From the NCBI RefSeq assembly GCF_000813725.1, contig NZ_JWLD01000020.1, forward strand, positions 62,001-126,000: a stretch of 64,000 bases of DNA. Direction: 5' to 3'. Position 1 is the stretch's first letter, and every line of letters begins with the position of its first letter. A program made the translations under genes and the position numbers. Below the pieces are notes generated by a model, which saw nothing but the letters and a program-made list of their open reading frames with translations, did not search any database and was not told where the DNA came from. The stretch is from Leisingera sp. ANG-Vp (GTDB lineage Bacteria > Pseudomonadota > Alphaproteobacteria > Rhodobacterales > Rhodobacteraceae). This document shows positions 8,449 through 17,041 of this stretch, piece by piece.

Positions 8449-9696
8449 ATGACTGACGCAGCCAGAACCACAGCAAAGATCAGCCGACTGGGTCATCAGG
8501 GTGATGGCGTGGCCAACGGCCCCCTGTTTGCCCCGCGTACCCTTCCTGGCGAAACCGTTTCCGGCATCGCCGATGGCAGCCGCCTGACCGGTATCCGGAT
8601 CGAGACCCCGTCCGAGCACCGGGTGCAGCCGCCCTGCCGTCATTATAAATCTTGCGGCGGCTGCCAGCTGCAGCACGCCAGCGATCCCTTTGTGGCGGAG
8701 TGGAAGACCGATGTGGTGCGCACTGCGCTGACGGCGCAGGGGCTGGAGACTGAGTTCCGCCCCATCCGCACCTCGCCGCTGCGTTCGCGCCGCCGTGCGA
8801 CGCTGGCGGTGCGCCGCACCAAGAAGGGGGCGATGGCCGGGTTTCATGGCCAGGCGTCGGATGTGATTACAGAAATTCCCGATTGCCAGTTGCTGGAGCC
8901 GGCATTGATGGCGGCGGTTCCAGTGGCCGAAGCGCTGGCTCTGGCCGGCGCCAGCCGCAAGACTCCGCTGGCGGTGACCGTCACCACCTCGGATGCCGGG
9001 CTGGATATGCTGGTCAAAAACGGCAAGCCGCTGGATGGGCCTTTGCGCATTGAACTGGCGCAGCTGGCGGAGAAGCACCGGATTGCCCGGCTGACCTGGG
9101 ATGATGAACCGGTTGCGATGGAGCAGCCTCCGGTGCAGCCCTTTGGCGCGGCCCGTGTCTGCCCGCCGCCGGGCGCCTTTTTGCAAGCCACCCGCGAGGG
9201 CGAGGATGCGCTGCTGGCAGGGGTGCTGGAAATCACCAAAGGGGCCAAGCGGATCGTTGACCTGTTTGCCGGCTGCGGCACCTTCACGCTGCCCCTGGCG
9301 CAGCACGCCGAGGTGCACGCGGTGGAAGGCGAGCGGGAGATGGTGGAGGCACTGGATGCCGGCTGGCGCAAGGCGCAAGGGCTGAAGAAAGTCACCACCG
9401 AGGCGCGCGATCTGTTCCGCAACCCGCTGCTCCCTGAAGACCTGAACCCCTTTGGTGCGGCTTTTGATGCTGCGGTGATTGACCCGCCGCGGGCCGGCGC
9501 TGAGGCGCAGACCGCACAGCTGGCCAAGGCGCGCACACCGGTGATTGCTTATGTCTCCTGCAACCCGGTGAGCTTTGCCCGTGACGCAAAGGCCCTTGTC
9601 TCGGCGGGCTACAGCCTTGATTGGGTGCAGGTTGTTGACCAGTTCCGCTGGTCGGCCCATACCGAACTGGTTGCGCAATTCACTTTGGAAGACTGA
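8449..9696 (+). CDS. Class I SAM-dependent RNA m5U methyltransferase (RlmD/TrmA family)
   Basis: The protein contains an iron-sulfur motif CxxxxxCxxC (CRHYKSCGGCQLQH, residues about 63-76) with a fourth Cys in PDCQLL, a SAM-binding domain starting at VDLFAGCGTFTLPLA, the VIDPPRAGA motif and the catalytic nucleophile Cys in YVSCNP. This layout belongs to the enzymes that make 5-methyluridine in 23S rRNA (RlmD) or tRNA. The ATG at 8449 follows GAGCGG and gives 415 aa; an upstream in-frame ATG at 8410 adds residues unlike the family. A TRAM domain at the N-terminus is short. Which RNA is methylated is unknown. Confidence 0.88.
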   Translation: MTDAARTTAKISRLGHQGDGVANGPLFAPRTLPGETVSGIADGSRLTGIRIETPSEHRVQPPCRHYKSCGGCQLQHASDPFVAEWKTDVVRTALTAQGLETEFRPIRTSPLRSRRRATLAVRRTKKGAMAGFHGQASDVITEIPDCQLLEPALMAAVPVAEALALAGASRKTPLAVTVTTSDAGLDMLVKNGKPLDGPLRIELAQLAEKHRIARLTWDDEPVAMEQPPVQPFGAARVCPPPGAFLQATREGEDALLAGVLEITKGAKRIVDLFAGCGTFTLPLAQHAEVHAVEGEREMVEALDAGWRKAQGLKKVTTEARDLFRNPLLPEDLNPFGAAFDAAVIDPPRAGAEAQTAQLAKARTPVIAYVSCNPVSFARDAKALVSAGYSLDWVQVVDQFRWSAHTELVAQFTLED

Positions 9697-9697
9697 G

Positions 9698-10507
9698 ATG
9701 ACCGATACCCAAGCGACACCTCCAACCGGCCGCCTGGCCGCTATCCTGGACAGCGACCGCTTCGGCCGGTTCATTACAGCTGTCATCCTGGTCAATGCGG
9801 TTACCTTGGGATTGGAAACGGCGCCTTCGGTGATGGCCAAAATTGGCGGGCTGATTCACCTGATCGACTACATCTGCCTGTCGATTTTTGTGGTGGAGAT
9901 TCTGGCCAAGCTCATCGTGCGGCGGCACCGGTTTTTCCTAAGCGGCTGGAACGTGTTTGATTTCGTGATCGTCGGCATTGCGCTGGCGCCCGGCACCCAA
10001 GGGCTGTCGGTGCTGCGGGCGCTGCGGATTTTGCGGGTGCTGCGGGTGATCTCGGTGGCGCCGCGGCTGCGCCGGGTGGTTGAAGGCTTTATCACCGCGC
10101 TGCCGGGTATGGGATCCGTGTTCCTGCTGATGGCGATCATCTTCTACATCGGCTCGGTGATCTCGACCAAGCTGTTCGGCCAGGACTTCCCGGAATGGTT
10201 CGGCGATCTGGGCCTCAGCGCCTATTCTCTGTTCCAGATCATGACCTTGGAAAGCTGGTCGATGGGGATCGTGCGTCCGGTGATGGAAGTGCATCCGCAT
10301 GCCTGGGCGTTCTTCGTGCCCTTCATCATGGTGACGACCTTTGCGGTGGTGAATCTGCTGGTCGGCCTGATTGTGAACTCGATGCAGGATGCCCATGGCG
10401 AAGAAGAAGGCGAGCGGACCGATGCCTACCGGGATGAAGTATTGACCCGTCTGGCGGCAATCGAGCAGAAGCTGTCCGGCCCGTCTGCCCAGGACAAGGA
10501 GCCTTGA
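9698..10507 (+). CDS. Voltage-gated sodium channel (NaChBac/NavSp1-like), single repeat
   Basis: This 269-aa protein has six predicted membrane helices. S4 carries regularly spaced arginines (RALRILRVLRVISVAPRLRR, residues about 106-127) and the pore loop contains TLESWS near residue 183, the canonical bacterial sodium-channel selectivity sequence. S6 (FVPFIMVTTFAVVNLLVGLIVNSM) leads into a short acidic, coiled-coil-like C-terminal tail (ERTDAYRDEVLTRLAAIEQKL) typical of tetramer formation. Four subunits form one channel. The start ATG lies one base after the upstream TGA, so it is probably co-transcribed with the RNA methyltransferase. Marine alphaproteobacteria are known hosts of this family, probably linked to motility or pH/Na+ homeostasis. 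Confidence 0.94.
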   Translation: MTDTQATPPTGRLAAILDSDRFGRFITAVILVNAVTLGLETAPSVMAKIGGLIHLIDYICLSIFVVEILAKLIVRRHRFFLSGWNVFDFVIVGIALAPGTQGLSVLRALRILRVLRVISVAPRLRRVVEGFITALPGMGSVFLLMAIIFYIGSVISTKLFGQDFPEWFGDLGLSAYSLFQIMTLESWSMGIVRPVMEVHPHAWAFFVPFIMVTTFAVVNLLVGLIVNSMQDAHGEEEGERTDAYRDEVLTRLAAIEQKLSGPSAQDKEP

Positions 10508-10598
10508 GCGAAACCGAAAGCAGGAAAATGTGAATTTTCTTAATGCCGGTTTCGCGGTATGGGCTGGTTAGAGGCAAATAAGAACTACAGGCTCAACA

Positions 10599-11126
10599 AT
10601 GGACAGAAGGGCATTTGGAATCGGTGCCGCGGCCAGCTTGGCGCTGGCGGGCTGCAGCAATGCGGCCAGCACAGTCAGCAGGTTCAAGACGTACAACGGG
10701 CCCCAGGTCACTTCCGTGGTGATCAACAAGGGCGCGCGCAAACTGTACTTGCTGCACAATGATGAGATCCTGCGGGAGTACGAAGTTGAACTGGGATTTG
10801 CGCCGCTGGGGCATAAGCAGTTCGAAGGCGATGGCAAAACCCCGGAAGGCACATATCTGATCGACCGGCGCAATCCGAACAGCAGTTACCACTTGTCGGT
10901 AGGGATTTCTTATCCCAACGGGCAGGACAGGGCCCACGCCCGGGCCCAGGGGAAACGGCCGGGCGGCGAAATCTTTATTCACGGCCAGCCGAACAACACC
11001 AAGGAGCGCAAGCGGGCAGCCCGGGTGGACGACTGGACTGCGGGTTGCATTGCCGTGACAAATGAAGAGATCGAGGAGATCTATGCGATGGTGCAGAACG
11101 GCACCACCATCGCACTGCGGCCCTGA
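10599..11126 (+). CDS. L,D-transpeptidase (YkuD) with lipoprotein/Tat-like signal
   Basis: The 175-aa precursor begins MDRRAFGIGAAASLALAGC, combining an RR-start with a lipobox-like LAGC, so export as a lipoprotein is likely. The rest is a YkuD catalytic domain with the conserved His in IFIHGQPNN and catalytic Cys in DDWTAGCIAVTNEEI. Such enzymes make 3-3 peptidoglycan cross-links or tether proteins to peptidoglycan in the periplasm. It stands alone after the channel gene with its own upstream spacing of 91 bp. A second YkuD gene lies 750 bp away. The exact cross-linking reaction is not deducible. Confidence 0.9.
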   Translation: MDRRAFGIGAAASLALAGCSNAASTVSRFKTYNGPQVTSVVINKGARKLYLLHNDEILREYEVELGFAPLGHKQFEGDGKTPEGTYLIDRRNPNSSYHLSVGISYPNGQDRAHARAQGKRPGGEIFIHGQPNNTKERKRAARVDDWTAGCIAVTNEEIEEIYAMVQNGTTIALRP

Positions 11127-11135
11127 TCAGATGCC

Positions 11136-11226
11136 GGGGGCGCTCCCGCGCCTGCAGATGCGCCGGCTTGGCCGGCCCATCTTGGCAGACTTGGGCCTGG
11201 CGCCGCGCTGACGCACGGCGCGGCAG
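11136..11226. repeat. Dispersed intergenic hairpin repeat, copy A
   Basis: The gap between the transpeptidase and the CAP-domain gene holds CTCCCGCGCC (11143-11152), a hairpin GCCGGC-TTG-GCCGGC (11162-11176), TTGGGCCTGG, and a second stem GCGCCG...CGGCGC (11200-11221). The same order of motifs appears near 37.3, 40.07 and 55.6 kb with different stem sequences. It lies between convergent genes and may also act as a terminator, although there is no T-run. Confidence 0.55.
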
Positions 11227-11227
11227 C

Positions 11228-11710
11228 TCAATTGGCCATGACCATTGTCCACCAGATTTTGCCGTTGTCTTCCTGGAACCAGGAGAAGCCCATGTTCACA
11301 GCCTTGGGGTCAAGGATCACCGCGCGGGTCGCGGGCTGTTCCAGCCAGGCGGTCAGCGTTTGCTGCTCATTCTCGTAAGTTTCCGAGATATTCTCGCCCA
11401 AAAGCGTGCCGGAGTAGCCCGCACGGGCAATCCGGTCCAAGGGAGAGGAGCCGTCGGAGCCGAAGTGCCAGGGCCGGTTCTGCACCGACATGTCGCGGGA
11501 GTGGGTGGCAGCGGCGGCGGTTAATTCTGCATTCAGCTGAACGGTTTGCGCGCCTGCGGCCTGGCGCAGGGCATTGACGGAATCAAGCATCCGGATCTGC
11601 ACCTTGTCGGCATTCCGAATCCTGTAAGCGCCGCCGGTTTCGGTTGCCGGCGTGCAGGCCGCGGCAAGGGTCAGGATTGCAGCAGCTGCCAGCAGAAAAA
11701 CACGTTTCAT
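11228..11710 (-). CDS. CAP/SCP-domain lipoprotein
   Basis: A 160-aa secreted protein with a lipoprotein signal (hydrophobic stretch then LAAAC near residue 19). The mature part is a bacterial CAP (cysteine-rich secretory/PR-1) domain: LDSVNALRQAAGA, THSRDM, WHFGSDGSSPLDRIARAGY, LGENI and IWWTMVMAN. The two His and the Glu that form the CAP cavity can be seen (H of THS, H of WHF, E of GEN). The biochemical activity of bacterial CAP proteins is mostly undefined. Its position between two L,D-transpeptidase genes suggests a cell-envelope role, but it is on the opposite strand, so this is only suggestive. Confidence 0.88.
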   Translation of the reverse strand: MKRVFLLAAAAILTLAAACTPATETGGAYRIRNADKVQIRMLDSVNALRQAAGAQTVQLNAELTAAAATHSRDMSVQNRPWHFGSDGSSPLDRIARAGYSGTLLGENISETYENEQQTLTAWLEQPATRAVILDPKAVNMGFSWFQEDNGKIWWTMVMAN

Positions 11711-11880
11711 TTTGCTCTCTCGCTCCGTCAGATGCCGTTGGACTTATCCTTCCTGTGGCAGAGGTGCAAATGCGCCGGCAGAAATATGCGGATTGGTCGG
11801 CCGGATTGATTTGCGACTGCGGCTTTCCGGTCATAAAATGCGGCAACCTTGGATCCAGATTGCGTGAATTGGAAAGAGTG

Positions 11881-12498
11881 ATGTCCCGAAATCCGTTTGA
11901 CAACCTCAGCAGGCGGCAGTTCCTTGCCGGCACTGCAGCTGTGATATCTACCCCCGTCCTGGCGCAGGAAGAAGCAGAGGAAACACAGCAGGCTTTTGAT
12001 CCGCTGCGCCCGCCGCCGGAACCTGAACCGCCGGTTCAGCGCAACATTTCCGCATTCCGAGCCAAATCCTGGACGCCCTACTTCGACAATCTGCGCAACG
12101 GAGCGATTCTGGTCGATATCGACAGCCGCGCGCTGCACTACTGGTCCCACGATGAAAGCATCTACAAACTGTTTCCGTCCTCGGTGCCGCTATCGGATGA
12201 TCTGACCCGCCGCGGCCGGACCACAATCACACGCAAGGTCGAGGGGCCAAGCTGGGCGCCGACACCCAATATGCGCAAACGCAATCCGGAATGGCCGGCC
12301 TTTATTCCGCCGGGCCCGGATAATCCGCTTGGCAGTCATGCGCTGTATCTGAGCTGGAAATACTACCGGATCCACGGCACCCACGACACGCGTAAGATCG
12401 GCCGCAAATCCTCCAACGGTTGCATCGGTCTTTACAATGAGCATATCGCCGAATTGTTCAGCCTGGCCAAAGTCGGCACGCAGGTGTTGCTTATTTGA
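11881..12498 (+). CDS. L,D-transpeptidase (YkuD) with Tat signal
   Basis: The ATG at 11881 opens with SRRQFLAGTAAVISTPVLAQ, a twin-arginine signal with an AxA-type cleavage site, so I prefer it to the longer frame beginning at 11644. The 205-aa product has a YkuD catalytic domain with the His in SHALYLSWKYYRIHGTHD and the nucleophile in KSSNGCIGLYNEHIAELF. It is a second periplasmic L,D-transpeptidase in 2 kb but only distantly similar to the first. The proline- and acid-rich stretch after the signal is a typical linker. Substrate choice (cross-linking or protein tethering) is unknown. Confidence 0.9.
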   Translation: MSRNPFDNLSRRQFLAGTAAVISTPVLAQEEAEETQQAFDPLRPPPEPEPPVQRNISAFRAKSWTPYFDNLRNGAILVDIDSRALHYWSHDESIYKLFPSSVPLSDDLTRRGRTTITRKVEGPSWAPTPNMRKRNPEWPAFIPPGPDNPLGSHALYLSWKYYRIHGTHDTRKIGRKSSNGCIGLYNEHIAELFSLAKVGTQVLLI

Positions 12499-12636
12499 CG
12501 ACACGGGTCCGGGCGCTAAGCTGTTAACTATAACAAGCAATTGCAATCCCGCATTTTTGCTGGTTAGAAAAAATTACGAGGTAAGTCTTGGGTGCGTGGT
12601 TCAGTTGTTTGATCCGCGCAAATTCTGGAGGTTAAC

Positions 12637-12819
12637 ATGAAAAAACTCGTTATCGCCGCTGCGCTGACTGCTGCTGCTTCGACCGCCACTGCTGGCAACC
12701 TGTCCGAGCCGGTTGTTGAACCGCCGGTCATCGTGGAAGAAGCTCAGGGTTCTTCCAGCGGCATCCTGCTGCCGCTGCTGCTGCTGGTCCTGATCGGCGC
12801 AGCTGTTGCATCGAACTAA
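12637..12819 (+). CDS. Small secreted/membrane-anchored protein, 60 aa
   Basis: A strong SD (GGAGG) precedes the ATG. The 60-aa product has a signal peptide (MKKLVIAAALTAAASTATAG), a short acidic proline-valine stretch (EPVVEPPVIVEEAQ), a SSSG hinge and a C-terminal hydrophobic helix (ILLPLLLLVLIGAAVAS). An intrinsic terminator follows 22 bp after the stop, so it is its own transcription unit. I recognise the pattern as a small conserved type in roseobacters, but it has no assigned function. The bipartite hydrophobic design resembles small envelope proteins that insert in the inner membrane. Confidence 0.8.
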   Translation: MKKLVIAAALTAAASTATAGNLSEPVVEPPVIVEEAQGSSSGILLPLLLLVLIGAAVASN

Positions 12820-12840
12820 TTTCGATACACGGTTACAGAA

Positions 12841-12870
12841 AAGGCGGTGGTTTCCCACCGCCTTTTTTGT
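12841..12870 (+). terminator. Intrinsic terminator of the 60-aa protein gene
   Basis: A perfect 10-bp stem (AAGGCGGTGG / CCACCGCCTT) with a TTTC loop is followed by a run of T. It ends the small-protein transcript and also separates it from the convergent gene at 12900. Confidence 0.9.
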
Positions 12871-12899
12871 TGCCTGATTGCAGGAGGTGAAGGGGCCTG

Positions 12900-15800
12900 T
12901 CAGGCCGCCTCCACTTCGGTAAGCACGCCGTCCAGAACGGTGATGATCATCTCCACATCCGCTTCTTCGATGGTCAGCGGCGGCCGGATTTTCAGAATGC
13001 TGTCTTTGGGTCCTTCGCTGCCGATCAGGATGCGGTGGTCGCGCATCCGGTTTTTAATGTAGGAGCAAATTTCTGTGGCCTCTGACCCGTCAGGGTTGAT
13101 CAGCTCCAGACCGAGGAACAGCCCCATGCCGCGAACGTCGCCAACGCAGGCATGCTTTTGCTCCAGTGCTTTCAAAGCCTCAATCAGCTTGCCGCCCATC
13201 ACACGGGCATTTTTCTGCAGGCCTTCGTCGTCAACGATGTCCAGCACTTCCTTGCCAGTCCGGCACGAGAGTGTAGAGCCGCCAAAAGTCGAGAAGAACT
13301 CTGGCCCCTGGGCAAAGCTTTCGGCAATCGCCTTCGTTGTTACAAGAACGCCTAGCGGGTGGCCGTTGCCGATGGGCTTGCCCATCACCACGATATCCGG
13401 CAGCGCGCCTTGGTGTTCAAAGCCGAAGTAGTAATCGCCCAGACGGCCAAGGCCGGTTTGCACTTCATCGGCAATGCAGATACCGCCCGCAGCGCGGATC
13501 TTTTCATAGACGGCAGGCAGGTAGCCCTTGGGCGGGATGATCTGACCGCCAACCGACGGGAAGGTTTCGGCGATGAAGCCGGCAACACCGTGGCCTCTTT
13601 GCTGAAGGCTTGCGATGGCCGGATCCACCAAGCCGGCAAATTTTTGAGCACGCTCCGGATCATCGCGGCGGAAGGAGCCGCGGTAGTCATCGGCAACCTC
13701 TACCAGCTCAACCCAGTCGGACTGGCCCACGCCGCCAGGTTTGTTGAACTTGTAGGCGGAGATGTCTATCGCGCCGGTGGTGTTGCCGTGATAGCCGTGA
13801 TCAGGGGTCACCATACCCTTGGCACCGGTGTGGGCCCGGGCCAGACGGAGAGCCAGCTCGTTGGCCTCAGTACCGGAGTTCACGAAGAAGCATACCTCGA
13901 AGTGGTCCGGCAGTTTTGACAGGATTTTGTCTGCAAAGGCGGTTTGCGCCGGGTGCAGATAGCGGGTGTTGGAGTTCATCCGTTTCAGCTGGTCCGCCGC
14001 GACGGCCTGGATGCGGGGATGGGCGTGGCCGACGTGGGGGACGTTGTTGTAGGCGTCCAGATAGGGCCGGCCCCATTCGTCGAACAAATGGTGCTTCCAG
14101 CCGCGCACCAGCATCACCGGGTCGTTGTAGGTGAGGCTGAGGTTGCCGCCGAAATGAGCGCGGCGGCCAGCCAGAACTTCGCCCTTGTCAGTGGGGTGGT
14201 AGCGGACTTTTTCATCCGGCAGGTTCAGCAGGGCTGCCGGGTTCGGGCAGATCGCGCGCCACATGTACATCTCGTCAGGATCGCCGACGCCGGGCCAGTC
14301 TGCCTCGATGCCTTCGGTGGTCAGAGCAAGCTGGAAGTGCACATGCGGCGCCCAGCCGCCGTTTTGGCCGGGATCGCCCAGGCGGCAGAATTCCTGCCCT
14401 TTCTCCACCACGTCACCGGGTTTCAGCCGGTCGAGGAATTCGGGGTTCAGATGTCCGTAGAGCGTATAGAACGGGTCGCCTTCCGGCGTTTCGTGTCGCA
14501 GGATGATGACCCCGCCATAATCCAGATGCCCGGCACGGTACTCAGCCACAAAAACTTCACCGCGCAAGGGGGCGAACATCGGCGTCCCTGCAGGCGCAAA
14601 GGCGTCAACAGCCAGGTGCACCGTACGGCGGTCGCTGGCCTTCCACGGCCCCTTGCGGAAAGCCGGCTCCGCATAGATCAGCCGCGGTTCGTGGTAATAG
14701 CCGAGCCAGATGCGGCCGTTGTCCTCGAACTCCTCGCCGACCTTGGCGGCCTCCTCCAGTGGCATGTGGAACGGGTTCTGCGGCCAGGTGGAGTGTTCTA
14801 CAGAAAGCGAGCCCATTGGCGCATCCGCCAGATCCGCGCCCATAAGCGGGGCGAAATTGCCGCGTTCCTGTTCCAGCCAGGCCATCACCCGATCAGCGCC
14901 TTCCACCACCGGCAGGCCGCAGGCGGCGCGCAGCCGGGCGTTCAGCAGACCGCTGTGCAATGCAGTACCTTCGAGGAACCGCCAGGCAGGTGCCTGCGAG
15001 ATGGTGACATAGGGATCGCCGGGGTTGTCCGCCGCCATCAGAGTGGAGTTCACTACGCTCACCGCAAGGCGGGCCCGCAGCAGAGGCCAGACCATATCCG
15101 CTTCGGCGGAAGTCAGCGGATACACCTCATGATAGCCCGCCACTAGCGCCGCAAGGGCCGCTTCAGGCGAAGGGTGGTCCAATACGATATAGGCCGCAGC
15201 AATCGCCAGATCGCAGATCCGCGGCGCGGCGCACATGTCGCCCAAGTCAATGAGGCCGGATACGCGGCGCGGCGCGCCCAGATCACCTGCGACCATGATG
15301 TTGTAGTCATTGGCGTCGTTGTGGATAGCCTGTTTTGGAAGCTTGCTTAGAACAGGCTCCAACTTGGCGAAATCAGCGGCAATGTCCTCCAGAATCGCTC
15401 GGCGCGCGGGATCGCCGATGCAGGAGAGCTGATCCGTGATCCAACCCGCGCGCATCAGGTCCCATTTGAAATCGCGCTCTAGCCCTTTGTGCTGGAAATC
15501 CGCCAGCGCCTTGGCAGAGCCGCCCAGAACCTGGCCGATTTCACGGATCAGCGCATCGCTTTTGGGTTCAGCCTTGGCATAGCAGCGGCCAGGCAGCTGG
15601 TTCAGAAGCCAGACCAGCCGCTGCTTGCCGTCTTCGTCTGCGATACTCAGCAATGATTGACCGTCCATCGAGGTGATCACCCGCGGACAGGGCAAATCAG
15701 GCTGGCGTTCGGCGATATGCTCAAACGCCTTCACCTGCATATCGACCAGCCAGGTCTCGCAACCGGGGCGCATGGCTTTCAGGATGTACCCCTGGCCATC

Positions 15801-15908
15801 CGCCCCTTTGGCTAGGAAATTCAGGTCGTATTCCCCGTCCAGGCGGGTCAGTTCCGCCTCGATGCCCCAATGCTGTTTCAGGGCGGCCGCCCAATGCGCA
15901 AGCGTCAT
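12900..15908 (-). CDS. Three-domain APH kinase - M23 - class III aminotransferase-fold protein
   Basis: 1002 aa with three domains. Residues about 20-340 form an APH-like kinase with the catalytic IHNDANDYN (near 194) and metal-binding IDLGD motifs, close to hydroxylysine kinase. Residues about 420-545 form an M23/LytM-like domain with HLAVD and HVHF zinc-ligand motifs and YGHL. Residues about 580-1002 form a class III aminotransferase-fold PLP enzyme with the Schiff-base Lys in VVMGKPIGNGHPLG (near 843). In animals hydroxylysine or ethanolamine is phosphorylated and then cleaved by separate kinase and phospho-lyase proteins of these families. The fusion would let one protein do both steps; the role of the M23 insert is unclear. 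No signal peptide, so it is probably cytoplasmic. GGGGAG precedes the start. Confidence 0.88.
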   Translation of the reverse strand: MTLAHWAAALKQHWGIEAELTRLDGEYDLNFLAKGADGQGYILKAMRPGCETWLVDMQVKAFEHIAERQPDLPCPRVITSMDGQSLLSIADEDGKQRLVWLLNQLPGRCYAKAEPKSDALIREIGQVLGGSAKALADFQHKGLERDFKWDLMRAGWITDQLSCIGDPARRAILEDIAADFAKLEPVLSKLPKQAIHNDANDYNIMVAGDLGAPRRVSGLIDLGDMCAAPRICDLAIAAAYIVLDHPSPEAALAALVAGYHEVYPLTSAEADMVWPLLRARLAVSVVNSTLMAADNPGDPYVTISQAPAWRFLEGTALHSGLLNARLRAACGLPVVEGADRVMAWLEQERGNFAPLMGADLADAPMGSLSVEHSTWPQNPFHMPLEEAAKVGEEFEDNGRIWLGYYHEPRLIYAEPAFRKGPWKASDRRTVHLAVDAFAPAGTPMFAPLRGEVFVAEYRAGHLDYGGVIILRHETPEGDPFYTLYGHLNPEFLDRLKPGDVVEKGQEFCRLGDPGQNGGWAPHVHFQLALTTEGIEADWPGVGDPDEMYMWRAICPNPAALLNLPDEKVRYHPTDKGEVLAGRRAHFGGNLSLTYNDPVMLVRGWKHHLFDEWGRPYLDAYNNVPHVGHAHPRIQAVAADQLKRMNSNTRYLHPAQTAFADKILSKLPDHFEVCFFVNSGTEANELALRLARAHTGAKGMVTPDHGYHGNTTGAIDISAYKFNKPGGVGQSDWVELVEVADDYRGSFRRDDPERAQKFAGLVDPAIASLQQRGHGVAGFIAETFPSVGGQIIPPKGYLPAVYEKIRAAGGICIADEVQTGLGRLGDYYFGFEHQGALPDIVVMGKPIGNGHPLGVLVTTKAIAESFAQGPEFFSTFGGSTLSCRTGKEVLDIVDDEGLQKNARVMGGKLIEALKALEQKHACVGDVRGMGLFLGLELINPDGSEATEICSYIKNRMRDHRILIGSEGPKDSILKIRPPLTIEEADVEMIITVLDGVLTEVEAA

Positions 15909-15979
15909 CCAAACTCTCCCCGGTCTGCCGGTGTGCCCGGCGATCCAATATTGGATCCTATTTGGACCGGGACGGGCGT

Positions 15980-17041
15980 TTAGTCCAGCCAGCCTTTCAG
16001 GTTCTGCTCGATAACGCCTGTCAGTGCCGCAACGTGATCCTCATCATCGTTGAGGCAGGGGACATAGAGGAAGTCCTCGCCGCCTGCGTGCTCAAAGCTC
16101 TCGCGGATCTCTTCGTTGATTTCTTCCAGCGTTTCGATGCAATCGGCGGAGAAAGCCGGCGCGATCACCGCGATGTTCTTCTTGCCCTCTTTGGCCAGCG
16201 TAGCGACGTGATCGACGGTATAGGGTTTCAGCCATTCTTCGGGGCCGAATACCGACTGGAATGTGGTTGTGATCTGGGTGTCGTCCCAGCCCAGCCGTTC
16301 CTTTAGCAGCCGCGTCGTCTTCTGGCACTGGCAATGGTAGGGATCGCCCTGCATCAGATAGCGTTTGGGCATCCCGTGGTAGGAGACCACCAGGATGTCC
16401 GGGCGTTTTTCCGCCGTGGCATAGGCATCCTCGACCGAACGCGCCAAGGCGTCGATATAGGCGGGCTGGTCGAAATAGGGCTCGATGGTGCGGGCCGCGG
16501 GCTGCCAGGGCTCCTCCATCAATGCGCGGAAGAACTGGTCGTTGGCTGTGCCCGAGGTGGCGCCGGCGTACTGTGGGTAGAGCGGCACAAACAGGATCTT
16601 CTGACAGCCGGCCTTCACCATTTCCCGCACCTTGGATTTGGTCGACGGATTGCCGTAGCGCATGCAGAAATCGACCATTACCTGATCGCCGTAGCGCGCT
16701 TTCATCACCTCGGCCATCTTGGCGGTCTGGTCCTTGGTGATGGTCATCAGGGGGCTCTCGCCCTTGTCGTGATTCCAGATCGATTTGTAGGCCGCACCCG
16801 AGGAAAACGGCCGTTTGGTCAGGATGATCAGCTGCAAGAGCGGCTGCCACTTCCAGGACGGGTAGTCGATCACCCGCTTGTCGGACAGGAACTCGCTCAA
16901 GTACCGGCGCATGGGCCAGTAGGAGTAATCGTCCGGAGTGCCGAGGTTTGCCAGCAGGATGCCGGTTTTCTCTGCTGCGACCTTGGGATGATCGGCAGGA
17001 GCGTGGGCAGGGCAATTGGCGGTCTGGGCGGCGTCCAGCAT
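15980..17041 (-). CDS. hemH: Ferrochelatase
   Basis: The 353-aa protein has the ferrochelatase landmarks: ILLANLGTPD at the N-terminus, FVPLYPQYAGATSGTA, the metal-binding His in VVSYHGMPKRY, FQSVFG and the Glu of PAFSADCIETLEEI. It inserts Fe2+ into protoporphyrin IX, the last step of heme synthesis, at the inner face of the membrane. The N-terminal 25 residues (MLDAAQTANCPAHAPADHPKVA) are an extension; a start inside it is possible but no better SD was seen. It lies 71 bp upstream of the kinase/aminotransferase gene on the same strand, and could share a transcript. Confidence 0.95.
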   Translation of the reverse strand: MLDAAQTANCPAHAPADHPKVAAEKTGILLANLGTPDDYSYWPMRRYLSEFLSDKRVIDYPSWKWQPLLQLIILTKRPFSSGAAYKSIWNHDKGESPLMTITKDQTAKMAEVMKARYGDQVMVDFCMRYGNPSTKSKVREMVKAGCQKILFVPLYPQYAGATSGTANDQFFRALMEEPWQPAARTIEPYFDQPAYIDALARSVEDAYATAEKRPDILVVSYHGMPKRYLMQGDPYHCQCQKTTRLLKERLGWDDTQITTTFQSVFGPEEWLKPYTVDHVATLAKEGKKNIAVIAPAFSADCIETLEEINEEIRESFEHAGGEDFLYVPCLNDDEDHVAALTGVIEQNLKGWLD

